Below, in pieces: positions 31,505 to 42,930 of a stretch of 64,000 nucleotides of DNA (positions within the stretch are counted from its first letter, which is position 1; every line of letters starts with the position of its first letter). The notes below the pieces were generated by a model, which was not told the origin of the DNA, made no database searches, and was given only the letters and a program-made list of their open reading frames with translations. Both the position numbers and the translations under genes were made by a program. The stretch covers positions 62,001-126,000 of the forward strand of contig VIIQ02000103.1 in the NCBI GenBank assembly GCA_007449985.2, written 5' to 3'. The stretch is from Desmodesmus armatus (Eukaryota > Chlorophyta > Chlorophyceae > Sphaeropleales > Scenedesmaceae).

Positions 31505-31745
31505 CTGCTTTTGCATGCATGCATGAATGTGTGGCCAGGCTGGCAGCTACTGGGCAGCTGCGGATGACGCATGTGACGTCATCATGCATCTGTGGCCGGG
31601 GTGGCAGCTACTGAGCAGCTGCGCATGCATGCATGCATGGATGTGTGGCCGGTTTGACGGATTTTGAGCAGCTGCTTATGTATGCATGCATGGATGTGGG
31701 ATCGGTCTGGCAGCTGCTGGTATGCTGTGCATGGCATGCATGCTG
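31505..31745 (+). repeat. Degenerate tandem repeat with TGCATGCATGCATG cores
   Basis: About four units of 40-75 bp with the pattern GCATGCATG-ATGTGTGGCCGG-TGGCAGCTACTG-AGCAGCTG, starting near 31508, 31583, 31624 and 31682, inside element 1. Confidence 0.7.
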
Positions 31746-32720
31746 CTCTCCGGCTGATTGCTACACATTTTTGCCGGGCCGTTGCCGCTCAGTCTGCCCT
31801 GCTGCTGCTTGGGACTGTTCAGGATGATCTGTGACCAGTGTGATGCTGGTAGGGGTCTGCTTTGTGATGGGGCCTGTGCGTTCGTGTGCCCATTCACGCC
31901 TGCATGCTGTCGACCTGACCAGTATGATTGCACAGCAGGGAGCACTGCTGGAAAAAGCAGCTGGAGGCGCCTGCTGCATCCTCCGCCTGAGGTGCCCATT
32001 GCCCTGTCATCCGTTGCTGTTGTGAAGGGCAGACTTTTGGACCCATCGGCCAGCAGCTGAAGGTCGCAGATACTGGTGAGTGCTCCGCACGCTTGGCTTT
32101 CACCGCTCTGCTGTAGGTCATACGAGCTTCACCGGCCCGTGTAGCTGGTCAGCAGTTTGCCAGGGCACTGGCCAGGTCCTCTGCAGCAGACATGCGCCGC
32201 TGATGGGACGGGGTTGTGCTGTCAGCAGGATGCCATTTACTGTGCCTGGTTCATACCAGGCGTGGTGAGGCCTGAGTGGGCCACCATGCTGTGGTTACCG
32301 CAGTACTGCCGGATGACAGCTGTGCATTCACCTCGGATGGACAGCTGGCAAGCATGTGCCAGCCAGTCACTGATGTCATGGACATGTCACAAGCCACCTG
32401 ACTTGCTTGCATAGGCGTGGAGTTGCCGCGCGCTCTGCTGCTGCTGTCAAGCTGTTGTGCAGGTTGTGCAGGGCCTTTCGGGGTGTTGTGGAGCTTACGG
32501 TGTGTTTTGGGGGCGGCCCCATCGCGCGGTGCCTTGCACAGGGGGGCGGGCACTTGGAGCTTGGGAGTTGGCACGCACGTATGCTGACTGTCCGTTGCGC
32601 TATACGGCATGCGTGGGCCCTGAGTGCCAGTGGCGCGGCAGGCATGCATGTCACTGATTGTCTGGTGGGCTGCGCGGCATGCAGGTGCACTCAATGTGTT
32701 TCCGTTTGGCTGCAAGGCAT

Positions 32721-33285
32721 GCCCGTTGGGCGTATGGCATGCATGTGTACTGACTGCCCGTTGGGCGTATGGCATGCATGTGCCCTGACTGCCCGTTGGG
32801 CGTATGGCATGCATGTGTACTGACTGCCCGTTGGGCGTATGGCATGCATGTGCACTGACTGCCCGTTGGGCGTATGGCATGCATGTACACTGACTGCCCG
32901 TTGGGCGTATGGCATGCATGTGTACTGCTAGCCCGTTGGGCGTATGGCATGCATGTGTACTGACTGCCCGTTGGGCGTATGGCATGCATCTGCACTGACT
33001 GCCCGTTGGGAGTATGGCATGCATGTGCACTGACTGCCCGTTGGGCGTATGGCATGCATGTGTACTGACTGCCCGTTGGGCGCATGGCATGCATGTGCAC
33101 TGACTGCCCGTTGGAAGTATGGCATGCATGTGTACTGACTGCCCGTTGGGAGTATGGCATGCAGGTGTACTGACTGCCCGTTGAACGTGTTGCTTGCATG
33201 TGCACTGCCTGCCTGTCGGGGGTATGGCATGCATGTGCACTGATTGCCCATGGGGCTGTATGGCATGCGTGTGCACTGACTGCTG
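32721..33285 (+). repeat. 35-bp minisatellite array in element 1
   Basis: About 16 units of GCCCGTTGGGCGTATGGCAT followed by GCATGTGTACTGACT. The period is exactly 35 bp from 32721 to 33211 (32721, 32756, 32791 and so on), then decays. Scattered related units (GCCCGTTGGG) continue to about 34410. Each unit holds the palindromic core GGCATGCATG. Minisatellites inside non-autonomous Helentrons are known from animals. Confidence 0.95.
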
Positions 33286-35033
33286 TTGAGCTGCGTGGTG
33301 AGGATGTGGATTTCTCTGCCCGTTGGGCTGTCTGCCTGTTGAGCTGCATGCAGCTGAATGTGGTCTGCCTGCCGCCTGCCACTGCGGCATGCATATGCTG
33401 CCTGCCTGTTTGGCACAGCCTGAGGCAACCGCAGCAAGGGGCGTGACTGCGCCAGACACAAGGCTGTTGTGCCACCGTGCTGATAGATGACAACTGATGC
33501 ATGATGGCAGTTGTGCGTGCTTTGCCTTGCCTTCTCGGTGAGCGGTATGGCATGACTGTGTAATCATTGCCCGGTGGGCCCTATGAGGTGCATGTGTGCT
33601 GACTGCCCGCTGGGCTACACGTGCGGGAGAAGTGACTGCCCGTTGGGGCGCTGTGCGTGATTGTCTGTGACCTGCCTGATGGCCTACATGGTTTTGCCGT
33701 TGTAGTGATTGCCCGTTGGGCTTCGTGGCATGCATATTGACTGACTGCCCTGGTACCTGGCAGGCATGTGCACTGCTGCCCATTGCACATCATGGCGCGC
33801 TTGTCCACTGAGTGTTTGGCATCATGGCATGCAGGTGCACAGGCCGCCCGTTGGGGGGCATGGCATGCATGTGTACTGCCTGCCCACTGGGCCCTGTGAC
33901 ATGGCTGTGTGTTGTCTGCTTGTTGGGCTGTCTGCCATACATCTGCCACGTTGGTGACTGCGTGCCTGGTGAGCCACAATACTGTGGGCTGCCCGTCAGG
34001 GTGCATGGCATCCCTGTTTACTGCTGGTGGCAACAGCTGTAGGTGGAGTCATGGCCTGTTGTTATTGTCCTCCTTCCTGCTCCCTAAAGGCTATTGCTTG
34101 GGCGACATGTATTGTCCCTCTCCCTGCTTGCACATGTGCCCATTCCCCTCTGCTCTGCTGGCCGCGTGGCATGGCAGATGCTCCTTGGCACGGACGGTAG
34201 TTACTGTTGGGTTGGCTCTACTCGACACCGCTAAACTGGACTTGTTATAGCAGGCAGGGGTGCTCGATGGGGACCTCTCGAACACTGGCTTGCACGAGTG
34301 TGCACGGGTACTCAGAGCATAAGCATCCGGACCTCGGCTGCGGCTTGGAGTTCATGCATGGCCTTGCCCGTTGGGGGGTGTGGCGGGCCTTTGTGCTGAC
34401 TGTCCGTTGGGATACTTGACATGCCGGTGGCATGCTTCTAGCGGCAGCAGGTGTGCTGCCTTACACTGGGCTGCATGGCATGCGTGATTGCTGCCGGCCC
34501 GCTACGCTGCCGTGCAAATCCGTGAATGTGTGCTACCTGCCGCTGGGCTACGAGATGGCATTTGTGTAACAACCCCGCACCGAGTGTCTGGTGGAGACTG
34601 TGCTGTGCAGGATGGGATGGGGTGTTGCATTCCTATGCTGCTGATAACTTTGGTGTAACTTTGATTTGACTTGAATTGCTGATGCCCTTGCATGCTTCTG
34701 CCTTGCCTGCTGGCCTTGGAATTGTCCGCTGGCAGCCCTGGCAGTCTGCGCAGTTTGCAGAGCGTTGTTTGGGAATACACACGCTGCTTCCTGAGTACTC
34801 TCCAGTGAGCCAAACCTATCCAGAGCGTCCAATTTTGTGATGGGCGTTGCCACCAAGATTCGAACCCCGCACCTCATGATTGGAAGCGTCATACTGTCCT
34901 CTTGAGTCCCAGCCCTCTTCCTTGAATCTCCCTGTCGGGGTCTGCCTATCTCCACTGCCGTCCTCATCTCCCTTCCGCAAGTCCCGCATGAGTGCGGTGA
35001 GCCCTATGCATAGGTGTGGGATGCTGCCAGGTT

Positions 35034-36060
35034 ATGCCGGGTTGATGCGGTGGGCTGGCGGGCTGCTGCACAGGGATCCTCAATGCGCTCGTCCGCTGGT
35101 ACGTTGTCCGCCGTATGCGGCCAGGATGGTGCAAGACGGACCTAACGTATGTTGTTTAAACGCTGTGTAACACTCTGATGTGTGGCTGCTGCCATCAGCC
35201 CTGCTTCTATGCCTTGGCAGCTGCCATGGCCGTCCACTTTCGAGCAGGCCACTGGCTGCACTGCTTGCCTCCCATCCTGCCTCCCTTGCCATCTGCCTAC
35301 CAGTGTGGCGACTCCCAGCGATACACCTACTCCTGCCGGTGCACATGAGGTTGCAGTATCTATGGAAGACGTGATCTGATCAGGGCACATGACATTGGCC
35401 CCTTGCGTGTGATGTGCATGCCGTAGAGCGTTGGACAACAAGTATGCCATTGTCTCACATGTACAATACCATTGCGCGCTGTTTTCCCCCCAGCGCGCTG
35501 CGCGCATGTCCCTGTTCCCCTGCGGGATGCTGGCAGATCACGCCGGGTTGGTACAGTAGGCCGTAGGGATGCTGCCCCGTGATCCCGAGTGCGCTTGTAC
35601 GCTAGTATGCTGTGCACTTTGTGTCTGCCGCTGTATGCGCCAGGGTAGTACATGATATACCGAACGTACGTTAGTTTGCGCTCTGTGTCACTCCCAGATA
35701 TGTGGCTGCTGTTGAGATGGGTGCTGCCCCATGCCTCCTCTCATGTGCTGTGATGGCTGTAGGGCGGTGCTGCAACGTCCCTCCTCGTCATCCATGCGTT
35801 TCAAGCTGCCATTGCCCTGCTTCTGTGCCTTGGCAGCTGGCCGCGAGCATGTAGCACCTCCCATTGTTGCCCCCAAGTCTGCCGGGGAGGTCGCAGTATC
35901 TACAGGTGGACGTGATCTGATCACAACGGATGGTGTTGGCCTGTGTGCGTGATGTGTATGCCGTCGGGCGCTGGACAACAAATATCTCATTGTCTCCACT
36001 GTACCATTCAACTGCTCGCTGCTTTTCCCCTCGGTGCGCTGGCCGCGTGTTGCCACATAC
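35034..36060 (+). repeat. Two diverged ~515-bp tandem units in element 1
   Basis: 35034-35538 and 35539-36060 share several blocks in order, for example ...GCCGGGTTG..., GTGTGGCTGCTG, and CGTGATCTGATCA followed by ATGCCGT and TTGGACAACAA. They diverge strongly elsewhere. No coding function is seen. Confidence 0.65.
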
Positions 36061-36455
36061 CCTTCTATGTCACCTTTACTTGCTGCTATGTGACCAATTC
36101 CTGACACTGCCTGGACTGTGAGGGTACAACGTGCGTGCTGGGGTGCGAACCTGCGCACAATAGCGTTTTGGGCCCTTCTACGCTGCCTACACGACATTTC
36201 GAGCATCATACAGTACGGTAATTGGGGACGGAGTCCCGACCTCGGCACTAGCCAGCGCGTCAGGGGCTCATGAGGGTTCCCAAAAGGGCCTGTCATACCC
36301 CAGTTTCTCAGGTCTGGTGCGAGGGCGACATTTTGCTAAGTATGGTTGTCGGCCAGACTGTGCTGGTTGGCTGTACTGGGTTGCAGCCAGGGCCCTTTGT
36401 GCCTGGGTGAGGAGGCCAGGTCGGCTGGTCGGTTGGCGTTGTGCTCTTGGGAGGG

Positions 36456-36522
36456 TAACGCCTGTAACACCTTCAATACCTTCAATCTTTCAGGTCCACT
36501 ACTTGCCTTGCAACAGCGACAA
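36456..36522 (-). repeat. 67-bp opposite terminus of element 1
   Basis: Identical to 37187-37253, the same terminus of element 2. It ends GCAACAGCGACAA on the plus strand, the inverse of the decamer beside the hairpin at the other end. Confidence 0.9.
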
Positions 36523-36741
36523 GCCAAACTTTGCCCTAAGCCGCAGGCTGTAGGCAAAGTGCTGTTGTCGCTGTGCAGAATCTATGTATGCTGGATGCTC
36601 CACACGGTCCAGCTGGGACGTGTGACCGGTCAACGCTGGACCGTGTGACCTCGAGGCCAATTGCCTATAGTCCCAGCAATTGGCCTGCCTTCTTGTTGCG
36701 TTTTTTCCTGGGTAACTGTGTGCTGACATAGCTCTTCGCTT
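36523..36741 (-). repeat. 219-bp terminal segment of element 2
   Basis: Second copy of 30988-31206, including the hairpin (36528-36560) and the inverted-repeat decamer. It directly abuts the end of element 1 at 36522/36523 with no spacer. Confidence 0.9.
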
Positions 36742-37186
36742 CCCACCCTCCCTCCCATCATGGTGTACTCCCTTGAGCCCCCCTCAGCTCTTCCATGCCA
36801 ACGCCAGCCCGACCTGGCCTGTAGGCTCCAGGGCAGATGCTCAGGTGTGACAGCAGGCAGCTTGTGCACCTGAGGCAGAAGGTGCACGTATGCATCCAGG
36901 GTTTTGCAGCCCTGCCCTTTCAGCCATTGGACACACTGCCGGCCTGACTTGTGCTCTTGGAGATTTCCTGGGTGGTGGTGGACCTATGTCCAGAGAATGG
37001 AAATTAAATGCCTACATGCAGGACTTAACGGCTGATGCCTAACCTTCTGTATGTCGACAGTCTACTGCAGGTAGATCCAAGGTCACAGAAGGCAGAAGGC
37101 TGGAGGAGAGCAGTACGGTAGTAGTTGAGACGTCAGTGGTAGTTGAGAGCGGAAAGGAGAATACGAACCCCTGCCCGGAACGCATA

Positions 37187-37253
37187 TAACGCCTGTAACA
37201 CCTTCAATACCTTCAATCTTTCAGGTCCACTACTTGCCTTGCAACAGCGACAA
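37187..37253 (-). repeat. 67-bp opposite terminus of element 2
   Basis: Copy of 36456-36522; its last base abuts the split protease codon series at 37254. Confidence 0.9.
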
Positions 37254-40109
37254 CGAGACGATCACCAAAGACTTGCGCAGCTCCATTGCCTGGCTTCTGC
37301 TGGTGCACCCTACAACACACAGAAGAAGGTGTGTACAAGAACCATAGATTTGCAGATGCGGGATCGGAGCTTGCAACGGGAAGCGGCCATGCATGTTCAA
37401 GCCATGCAGGCAGCAGGCAGCTCAATAGGTGCATGGACGAAGCTGCAGGAGTGCACAAAAGCACCATTGACGCACCAATCAGCATAGCGACGCTCAAGTA
37501 AGGGGATAGGCAAGGGTAACTCCTGAGTGTTGGCGTTGTTTGAAAGGACTGTTGTGGGCACCCGAGTTGGTGTGGTTGTGTTGTAATGAATGCCCAGGGC
37601 GCTATTTATAGCAGTGAGTTGGTCGGAATCACCTGGCCCCCTGGAAGGTCGACAGGCTGCTGACAAGCTGCTGACAGGAAGGTCAGTATCAAGATCCGAC
37701 TTGCACAGGATGCACTCAGCACACGCCGAGCGAGCTGACAGTTTGCCACTAACGTAGCAGGGTTGTGAAGGCCGTGCGTATGCCGAGGATCAGTATGGTA
37801 GGAGTAGGTAGGAGTAGGTAGGATGGTGTGGGATCACAAAGGGCCGCGGAATTCGCACACATCTCGAAGTTGCCGGATGCATCTTGTCCGGGCTGAGTTC
37901 GTAGCAGATATAACCTCTGCTTTGTGCGAAGTGGTGCCCGATGGTCCGTGTCACTCGAGGGACCCTCATGAGGTCCCTCAGGGCCTGATCAGGGTCAGGG
38001 CCTGAGCTACATGTACATGAGGGGGCCAGACGGGGCTCAAAGCAACCCACAGGCTGTGATAGACTGCATACGGCCGTTCGGAATGGCATACACGCAGGCT
38101 GGTCTTGAAGCTTTGCCAGATATCTGACAAACTCATATTGATATGTGTTTGACGTCAAAATGTCGACATTCCTGGCTGCACCCAACGTTTGGCAAGGCTG
38201 TCCAAGGCTGCCGATAGCCCAGTTGGCCAGAAGCTGACAGCCGCAAGACCCCACATGACTCGCCCCAGCTGGCAGGGGCTAGGCCCTGCCCTGGCCACAC
38301 ACCGACTGCTGGTCGTTGATGGCGGGAGAGGCTTGTAGGCTCGTGTCTTGCACAAGAAAGCCCCGCTGCAAGGGTTGCCCAAAGCATGCAGGTCCTTACC
38401 CCACTGGGTATGTACGGCAGTAGGTATTTTGATAGGGGGGGGCTCACTGCTTGGTGCAGGCCCGCTTGCCATTGGGAGCCACTTGCATGTGTCCATCATC
38501 AGCCCATGTGCCTGTACTTGAGTAACTGCCATTCCTGTGCCACTGTCGCTGTCAGGTTGGTCTTTGCATATGCTGCTGCCTGTCACTCAGGGTCACCCAG
38601 GGTCAGCAGCTGATTGACTATCAGCGCTTGTCCGTCCATGCACAAAGCAGTTGCACCTGGCTGGCAAGTACAGGGAAAACAAGGAACTTGGGGCTATCTT
38701 TGAAGGGCAGATTACACGTGGATGCTTTCACCACTGGGCACAGCTGCTCTCCACTAGCGGCTGGCTGTGCACATACAACGGGGCCCCATGGCAAATCATG
38801 TGGCACACAGCACAAGGATACCCTGATATCATGACACAACCCACACAGCAAACATTGTGTCACACCATCCTGGGTCACAAAACCTGCCTGCCGCCTGCCT
38901 TTGTCAAACCACGCGGCACCTCACATTGCTGTCTCTCTCTCCACTCCTCCTTCATCCATACCGCCACACTGAATGTGCCATGCACATGCAGAAGCACACA
39001 CCGTGGCCACCCAATCATTGGGGTTAGTTGCGGCAACCCCTAAGGTTGGTGTCTTCCAGTAACCAACATACTGCAGTACATGTCGGTGATGTGATCATCA
39101 CATCACAGTGACAGCTGGTGAGGTGATGAGCCATCCTCAACGGATGCGTGGCCAGTGGGAGGAATCTTGTGGCGATACAATACAATGGGGGTGTAAGAAG
39201 TCTTTCGTTCTTTCATACTGCCAAGCACCGTGCGCTGCACCGTGCACCGTGCACTGCACACTGAATGGCGTTCAAACTACACACTGAATGGCGTTCAAAC
39301 TACAGCACTGCTGGTGAGCTGGTGGCTGGCTGGTGGGCCACCACTCATTAATGCCTTTGGCAACGTGGGCCAAAGGCACTCTGATCCAAACACTTCAGGC
39401 ATTATCGTTCGCATGCATGCAAAAGTACTGCACTGGCAGTAGGCTTGCCAGCTGCGGATGTTCAAGGCAAGCTGAGAAAGTGCACTAGTACTGCATGTAC
39501 ACCACAAAAGATGGCCACTGACATGAGGCACAAACAAGCCCCACAAGTAAGTTGATGTACACGTGTACCCCGATCATGCCAAGCCTTACTAAGTGGGGCC
39601 TAGTGGGGCCCCGATTGCGCTCCACCGCCTGGTCACACACTGTGTGGCACACACTGTCACCAGCCACGCCTATACAACACCCTCCACGGTCAAATCACAT
39701 GTGCCAGACAACGTGCCAAGCAGCATCCAACACACTCAGCACTACATGGTGCAGGTACACCTGCCCAATCATGCAGCAATTTTTGATCACGCTGTACTCA
39801 AACAGGACTAGTATTCTTGCACACCATAAGGTGCGTCAAGGCAAAAGCAGCAAGCGGCAACGCTGAGCCAAGCAAGTGAGCAGTGCCGCATACTAACACA
39901 GGCTGCAGACTCACCATTCAGGACCAGTGCTGTTGGTGGTGTCAGTAAGATGCCTGCTCAAAGGCTGAGCTGTTTTCAACAGCTGGCATTCTGGCTTGTC
40001 GAACCAAACCAGTGCTCCATAATTTAGCTTGCACCATTTAGCGGCCTTAGGCAGGCAGCTGGCGGCTCAGGCAGTTAATGGATACGCCACCAGCGCTATG
40101 AGTGCAGGC

Positions 40110-42930
40110 CTAAGGGCCCTCGTTTACGTTTCGGTCCAGGAGTGAAGGGACAAAAAGATTGTTGACACACTGACCATTGGACACATCCTCGCCGCTCACA
40201 ACTGCAACCAGCAGGTTGGGAGAAGCTGCATGCACCACAGCACCTCCACTGTTGCCGGAACACAGATCCAAAAAGTTTGAGGTGTAAAACCCACTGTTGG
40301 TCACCTGCATCAAGTCAGTTGAGCTGCAGCGCAGGGCAAATCAGGGCCAGAATTACAGAGGGCACACATGTATGAGACATTGAAATTTGGCAAACGAACC
40401 TGCCTGTGCACAGGCTGGCAAAAGCAGTCGCATGGCCAAATCATAATGATGATCATCTCATAAAGTCCTTGGTTCCTGTACTGGCAGCAGTCCGGCATGA
40501 TGGTTATGCCCTGAGATCATGGTGCTGCGCACCAACCTCATTGTGTGCCCCCTACCTGTACTGCCTGCATCCGGTGTACCCGCTGCACCCATTCACACCA
40601 GCCCTGGTGCCAGGGTAGCCGGTCAGGCGGACACGGGGTCGACCAAGAGAGAGGTACTGCAGCATGAAGCGGCACAACGAGATTGGCAAACGCAGCAACA
40701 CAATCCATCAGGGTCAGACTTGCAGGTGGTCACCAACGGTTGTGGGTGTGTAGTGGTCTGACTGCTACATGTGGCATTGAATGTGCTGCCAGCTGTTGGA
40801 GATCCAGAAGCTGTAGCAGTAGGCCATCCGGAAATTACAGCATGCCATGCTGTTACATTAGGCCCCACTGGGGTCTCAGAGAATGTAACCGTGGGGCATC
40901 TGGAGGCTGTAGCAATGGCTTATCCAGAGGCATTAGCATTGGAGAACACAGAGGTTGTAGCTGTTGTGAGCAGCGCACCTGGGCAGGGACGAGAGCAGTG
41001 CCTGGCAGGGTGGTTGCTGTCCTGAGTACAGCCATATCCCATTCGTTGGGTTGGGTAGTAGATGATGAAACCCAGCGTGGTGTTGTGATCATTTGGTGAC
41101 GAAAGTGGTCCGAGCAACATTGCATGTTTGTGAGCCTTGGCAATAGACATCGATACTCCTTGCAAATCCACCCTGTGGTATGGAAGCGGCAGCAGCAACC
41201 AACAGCACCCAGTGAGTCAGCAGTAGACAAGGGCAAGTGCTGTCTGTTGCATGATTGGCGGCCATGGAGCAGTGCTGAATTCAGAAGCAATATAGGCTGG
41301 CATGGTAGCCGCAGTGACATGCTGACTGCAAGTGTGGCTGAGCATTGTGCCCTTGTGCGGCACGACCCCTGGCCCGGTCAACGTGGGATAGAGCCACTCG
41401 CTTCATTTCACATTGTCGCGCGGCAACTTACTTTAGGTTTGGAATACACACAGTGTCCAGCAGTCACCAGGCGGTTGTTGCCAACCTTTGCAGCACTGCA
41501 AGAACCGTTTCCCCTTGGGAAGGTGGCGACAATGCGGCAGTGGACATTGAAGTTGGTTGGAGTGAGGCTGTTGGCGCCACACACCACCGTGGTGAAGTTG
41601 CCACTGAGCTCAGCTGGGGGAGTGTTGGCCTCCGGGACCACCTGTATGGTGGCATTGTTGCGGGCTTCCTCAGCCTCTGTAGGGGTGTTGCGGCGGAGCG
41701 TGGCCGTGGTTGCTGCAGCGGCACGACAACAGAGGTGTGCAGGAGCACATAGGTTCCAGGGCAACGGGATCGCCGAGTCGAGCACAGTCAAGGGCAACGT
41801 CAGTCAAAGGGCTTTGCGCATGCGCATGCGCAGCAGACACTTACTGCCTGGCAACGCTTTCAGGACAATGCTTCCAAACCATCCACCAGCCCAGCCACGA
41901 GTTGACACATGCTGTACATCTGCTGGCCTCGCCCCATAGGGCCATTGCGTACATTCTGAACACGGTGTACACTGCCGTGGCATGCATGAGGTACACTAGA
42001 GATGCAAGGGGGCTGTGCTACGCCGCATAGCAGGTGCGGGTGGCTGCAGGGGCTGACTTACAGCTCTCTCAACACAAGCCATGCAGCCTTCCAGGTTTTG
42101 AGTCAGCAAAAACGGTTGTGCTACATGGTGTGTATGGTACCCTTCAGCCCTGTCTCACTACTCACCTCCAGGACCTTCTGCAGCAGCTGCTGCTGTAGTG
42201 TTCACAGTGGGCAGGAGAGCTTCCATGGGGCTAATTTCAATGGCGATGGTGGGTGTGTCAACAGGTGCAGTTGATGCGGCCTGCCACTGGGGAGGTAGAT
42301 AGGAGGTGATGCAGGCAAGAGCACATTACAGTCACTGTAATAACACGGTGTTAGCAGGAGATGAGACAGTCACAGAAACATGCTGTGCAGACAATCAGCC
42401 CACACCTGGCCCAAACACCGTGCTGTAAGTTGTCAACACACTTGGCTTGCATGCAAGCTACACAGCTGAACGATCGCCTTCAAGGCAAATCCGCAGCAAA
42501 TGAAGAGCAGGTGCTGCAGAGGCTGCAGCTGGCAGGCACAATTAATGTACACAATTTCTTCAGGAACCGGCCCATTCCCCAACCTACCTCGAGGGGCACC
42601 ACATCCAGGGGAACTTCTAGTATTATGGGGAGTACCCCACCCGTGACCACATCCTGGGCCTGTGCCGCTGCGGCGAATGCACCTGCATACGGCAACAGCA
42701 GGTGTACACGTGACGGCGATTTCAAGCGCAAGCTGAGCTGGAAGATCAAAGCTTTGAGCTTCCAGCCAGGTTCTGTGCAAGGTCTATCATGCTGAGGTTC
42801 TCAAGCATGGGCTCAGCTTCGGAAGCACATTTGTGCTGTTGGAAAGGAAAAGCTTGTGAGCACTGCTGGTGTTGCTGCCCTCACCGAGCAGGACAAGTGA
42901 GGTGATCACAAAAGACTTGCGCAGCTCCAT
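40110..42930 (-). CDS. Secreted S1-type serine protease, copy 2 (early stop, frame problem)
   Basis: Exons, minus strand: 42930-42885, 42682-42588, 42280-42166, 41712-41432, 41172-40979, 40656-40556, 40323-40110. Exons 1-2 encode a signal peptide (MELRKSFVITSLVLLG, then AFAAAAQA) with likely cleavage before QDVV, plus 16 residues absent from copy 1. The triad is seen as His in TAGHCVY, Asp in NEWDMAVLR and Ser in LCSGNSGGAV. Expected role: extracellular or vacuolar proteolysis after propeptide removal. Oddities: exon 5 begins in the frame set by exon 4 (GGFARSIDVYCQGSQTC, then a stop after VTK), whereas its second half and exon 6 read in another frame. A TAG after NVNEGP ends the protein 22 codons before the stop position used by copy 1, losing two cysteines. 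It is either a pseudogene or has a splice or frameshift feature I cannot resolve. Confidence 0.75.

Larger units (their letters stand above)
30988..37253 (-). mobile_element. Two head-to-tail Helitron2/Helentron-like elements
   Basis: The insert splits exon 1 of protease copy 1. Joining the flanks (…GTCTCG to CTTCTCC…) restores the exon seen in copy 2 (…ACCTCA CTTGTCC…) with no target duplication and no loss. Element 1 is 30988-36522 (5535 bp) and element 2 is 36523-37253 (731 bp). They share the first 219 bp and last 67 bp only. In minus orientation each starts TTGTCGCTGTTGCAAG; near the other end the inverted form of this start (31030-31039) is followed by a hairpin and the terminal TTTGGC. 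A terminal repeat at one end matched by a subterminal one before a hairpin, no target duplication and tandem insertion are Helitron2/Helentron features. No Rep-helicase ORF is present, so both are non-autonomous. Confidence 0.75.
28208..37286 (-). pseudogene. Secreted S1-type serine protease, copy 1, broken by a transposon in exon 1
   Basis: Exons, minus strand: 37286-37254 and 30987-30975 (exon 1 halves), 30771-30725, 30425-30311, 29815-29541, 29294-29089, 28795-28695, 28481-28208. The catalytic triad of trypsin/V8-like proteases is visible: His in TAGHCVY (exon 4), Asp in NAWDVAVLR (exon 5), Ser in LCAGNSGGAV (exon 7). Exons 1-2 would encode a signal peptide (MELRKSLVIVS, then LLLLGAFAAVAQA), followed by a propeptide. 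Exon 1 is interrupted after codon 11 by 6266 bp (30988-37253), so normal secretion and probably expression are lost unless the insert is spliced out. Exon 5 starts in one frame (GGWARAIDVYCQGSQTC) but its Asp-containing half reads in another; the same shift is present in copy 2. Family assignment is strong; activity is doubtful. Confidence 0.8.

Noticed and set aside
32721..33285. Regularly repeated 35-bp units resembling a CRISPR array
   Set aside because: The units are directly adjacent with no unique spacers, and the genome is eukaryotic.
32251..33783. 510-codon minus-strand ORF with a 35-residue repeat
   Set aside because: It is produced by the 35-bp minisatellite reading through all three frames. 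It has no domain and lies inside a non-autonomous transposon.
34842..34880. tRNA-like B box (GGTTCGAATC on the minus strand)
   Set aside because: The T arm pairs poorly and no acceptor, D-arm or anticodon stem could be fitted; at most a tRNA-derived relic.
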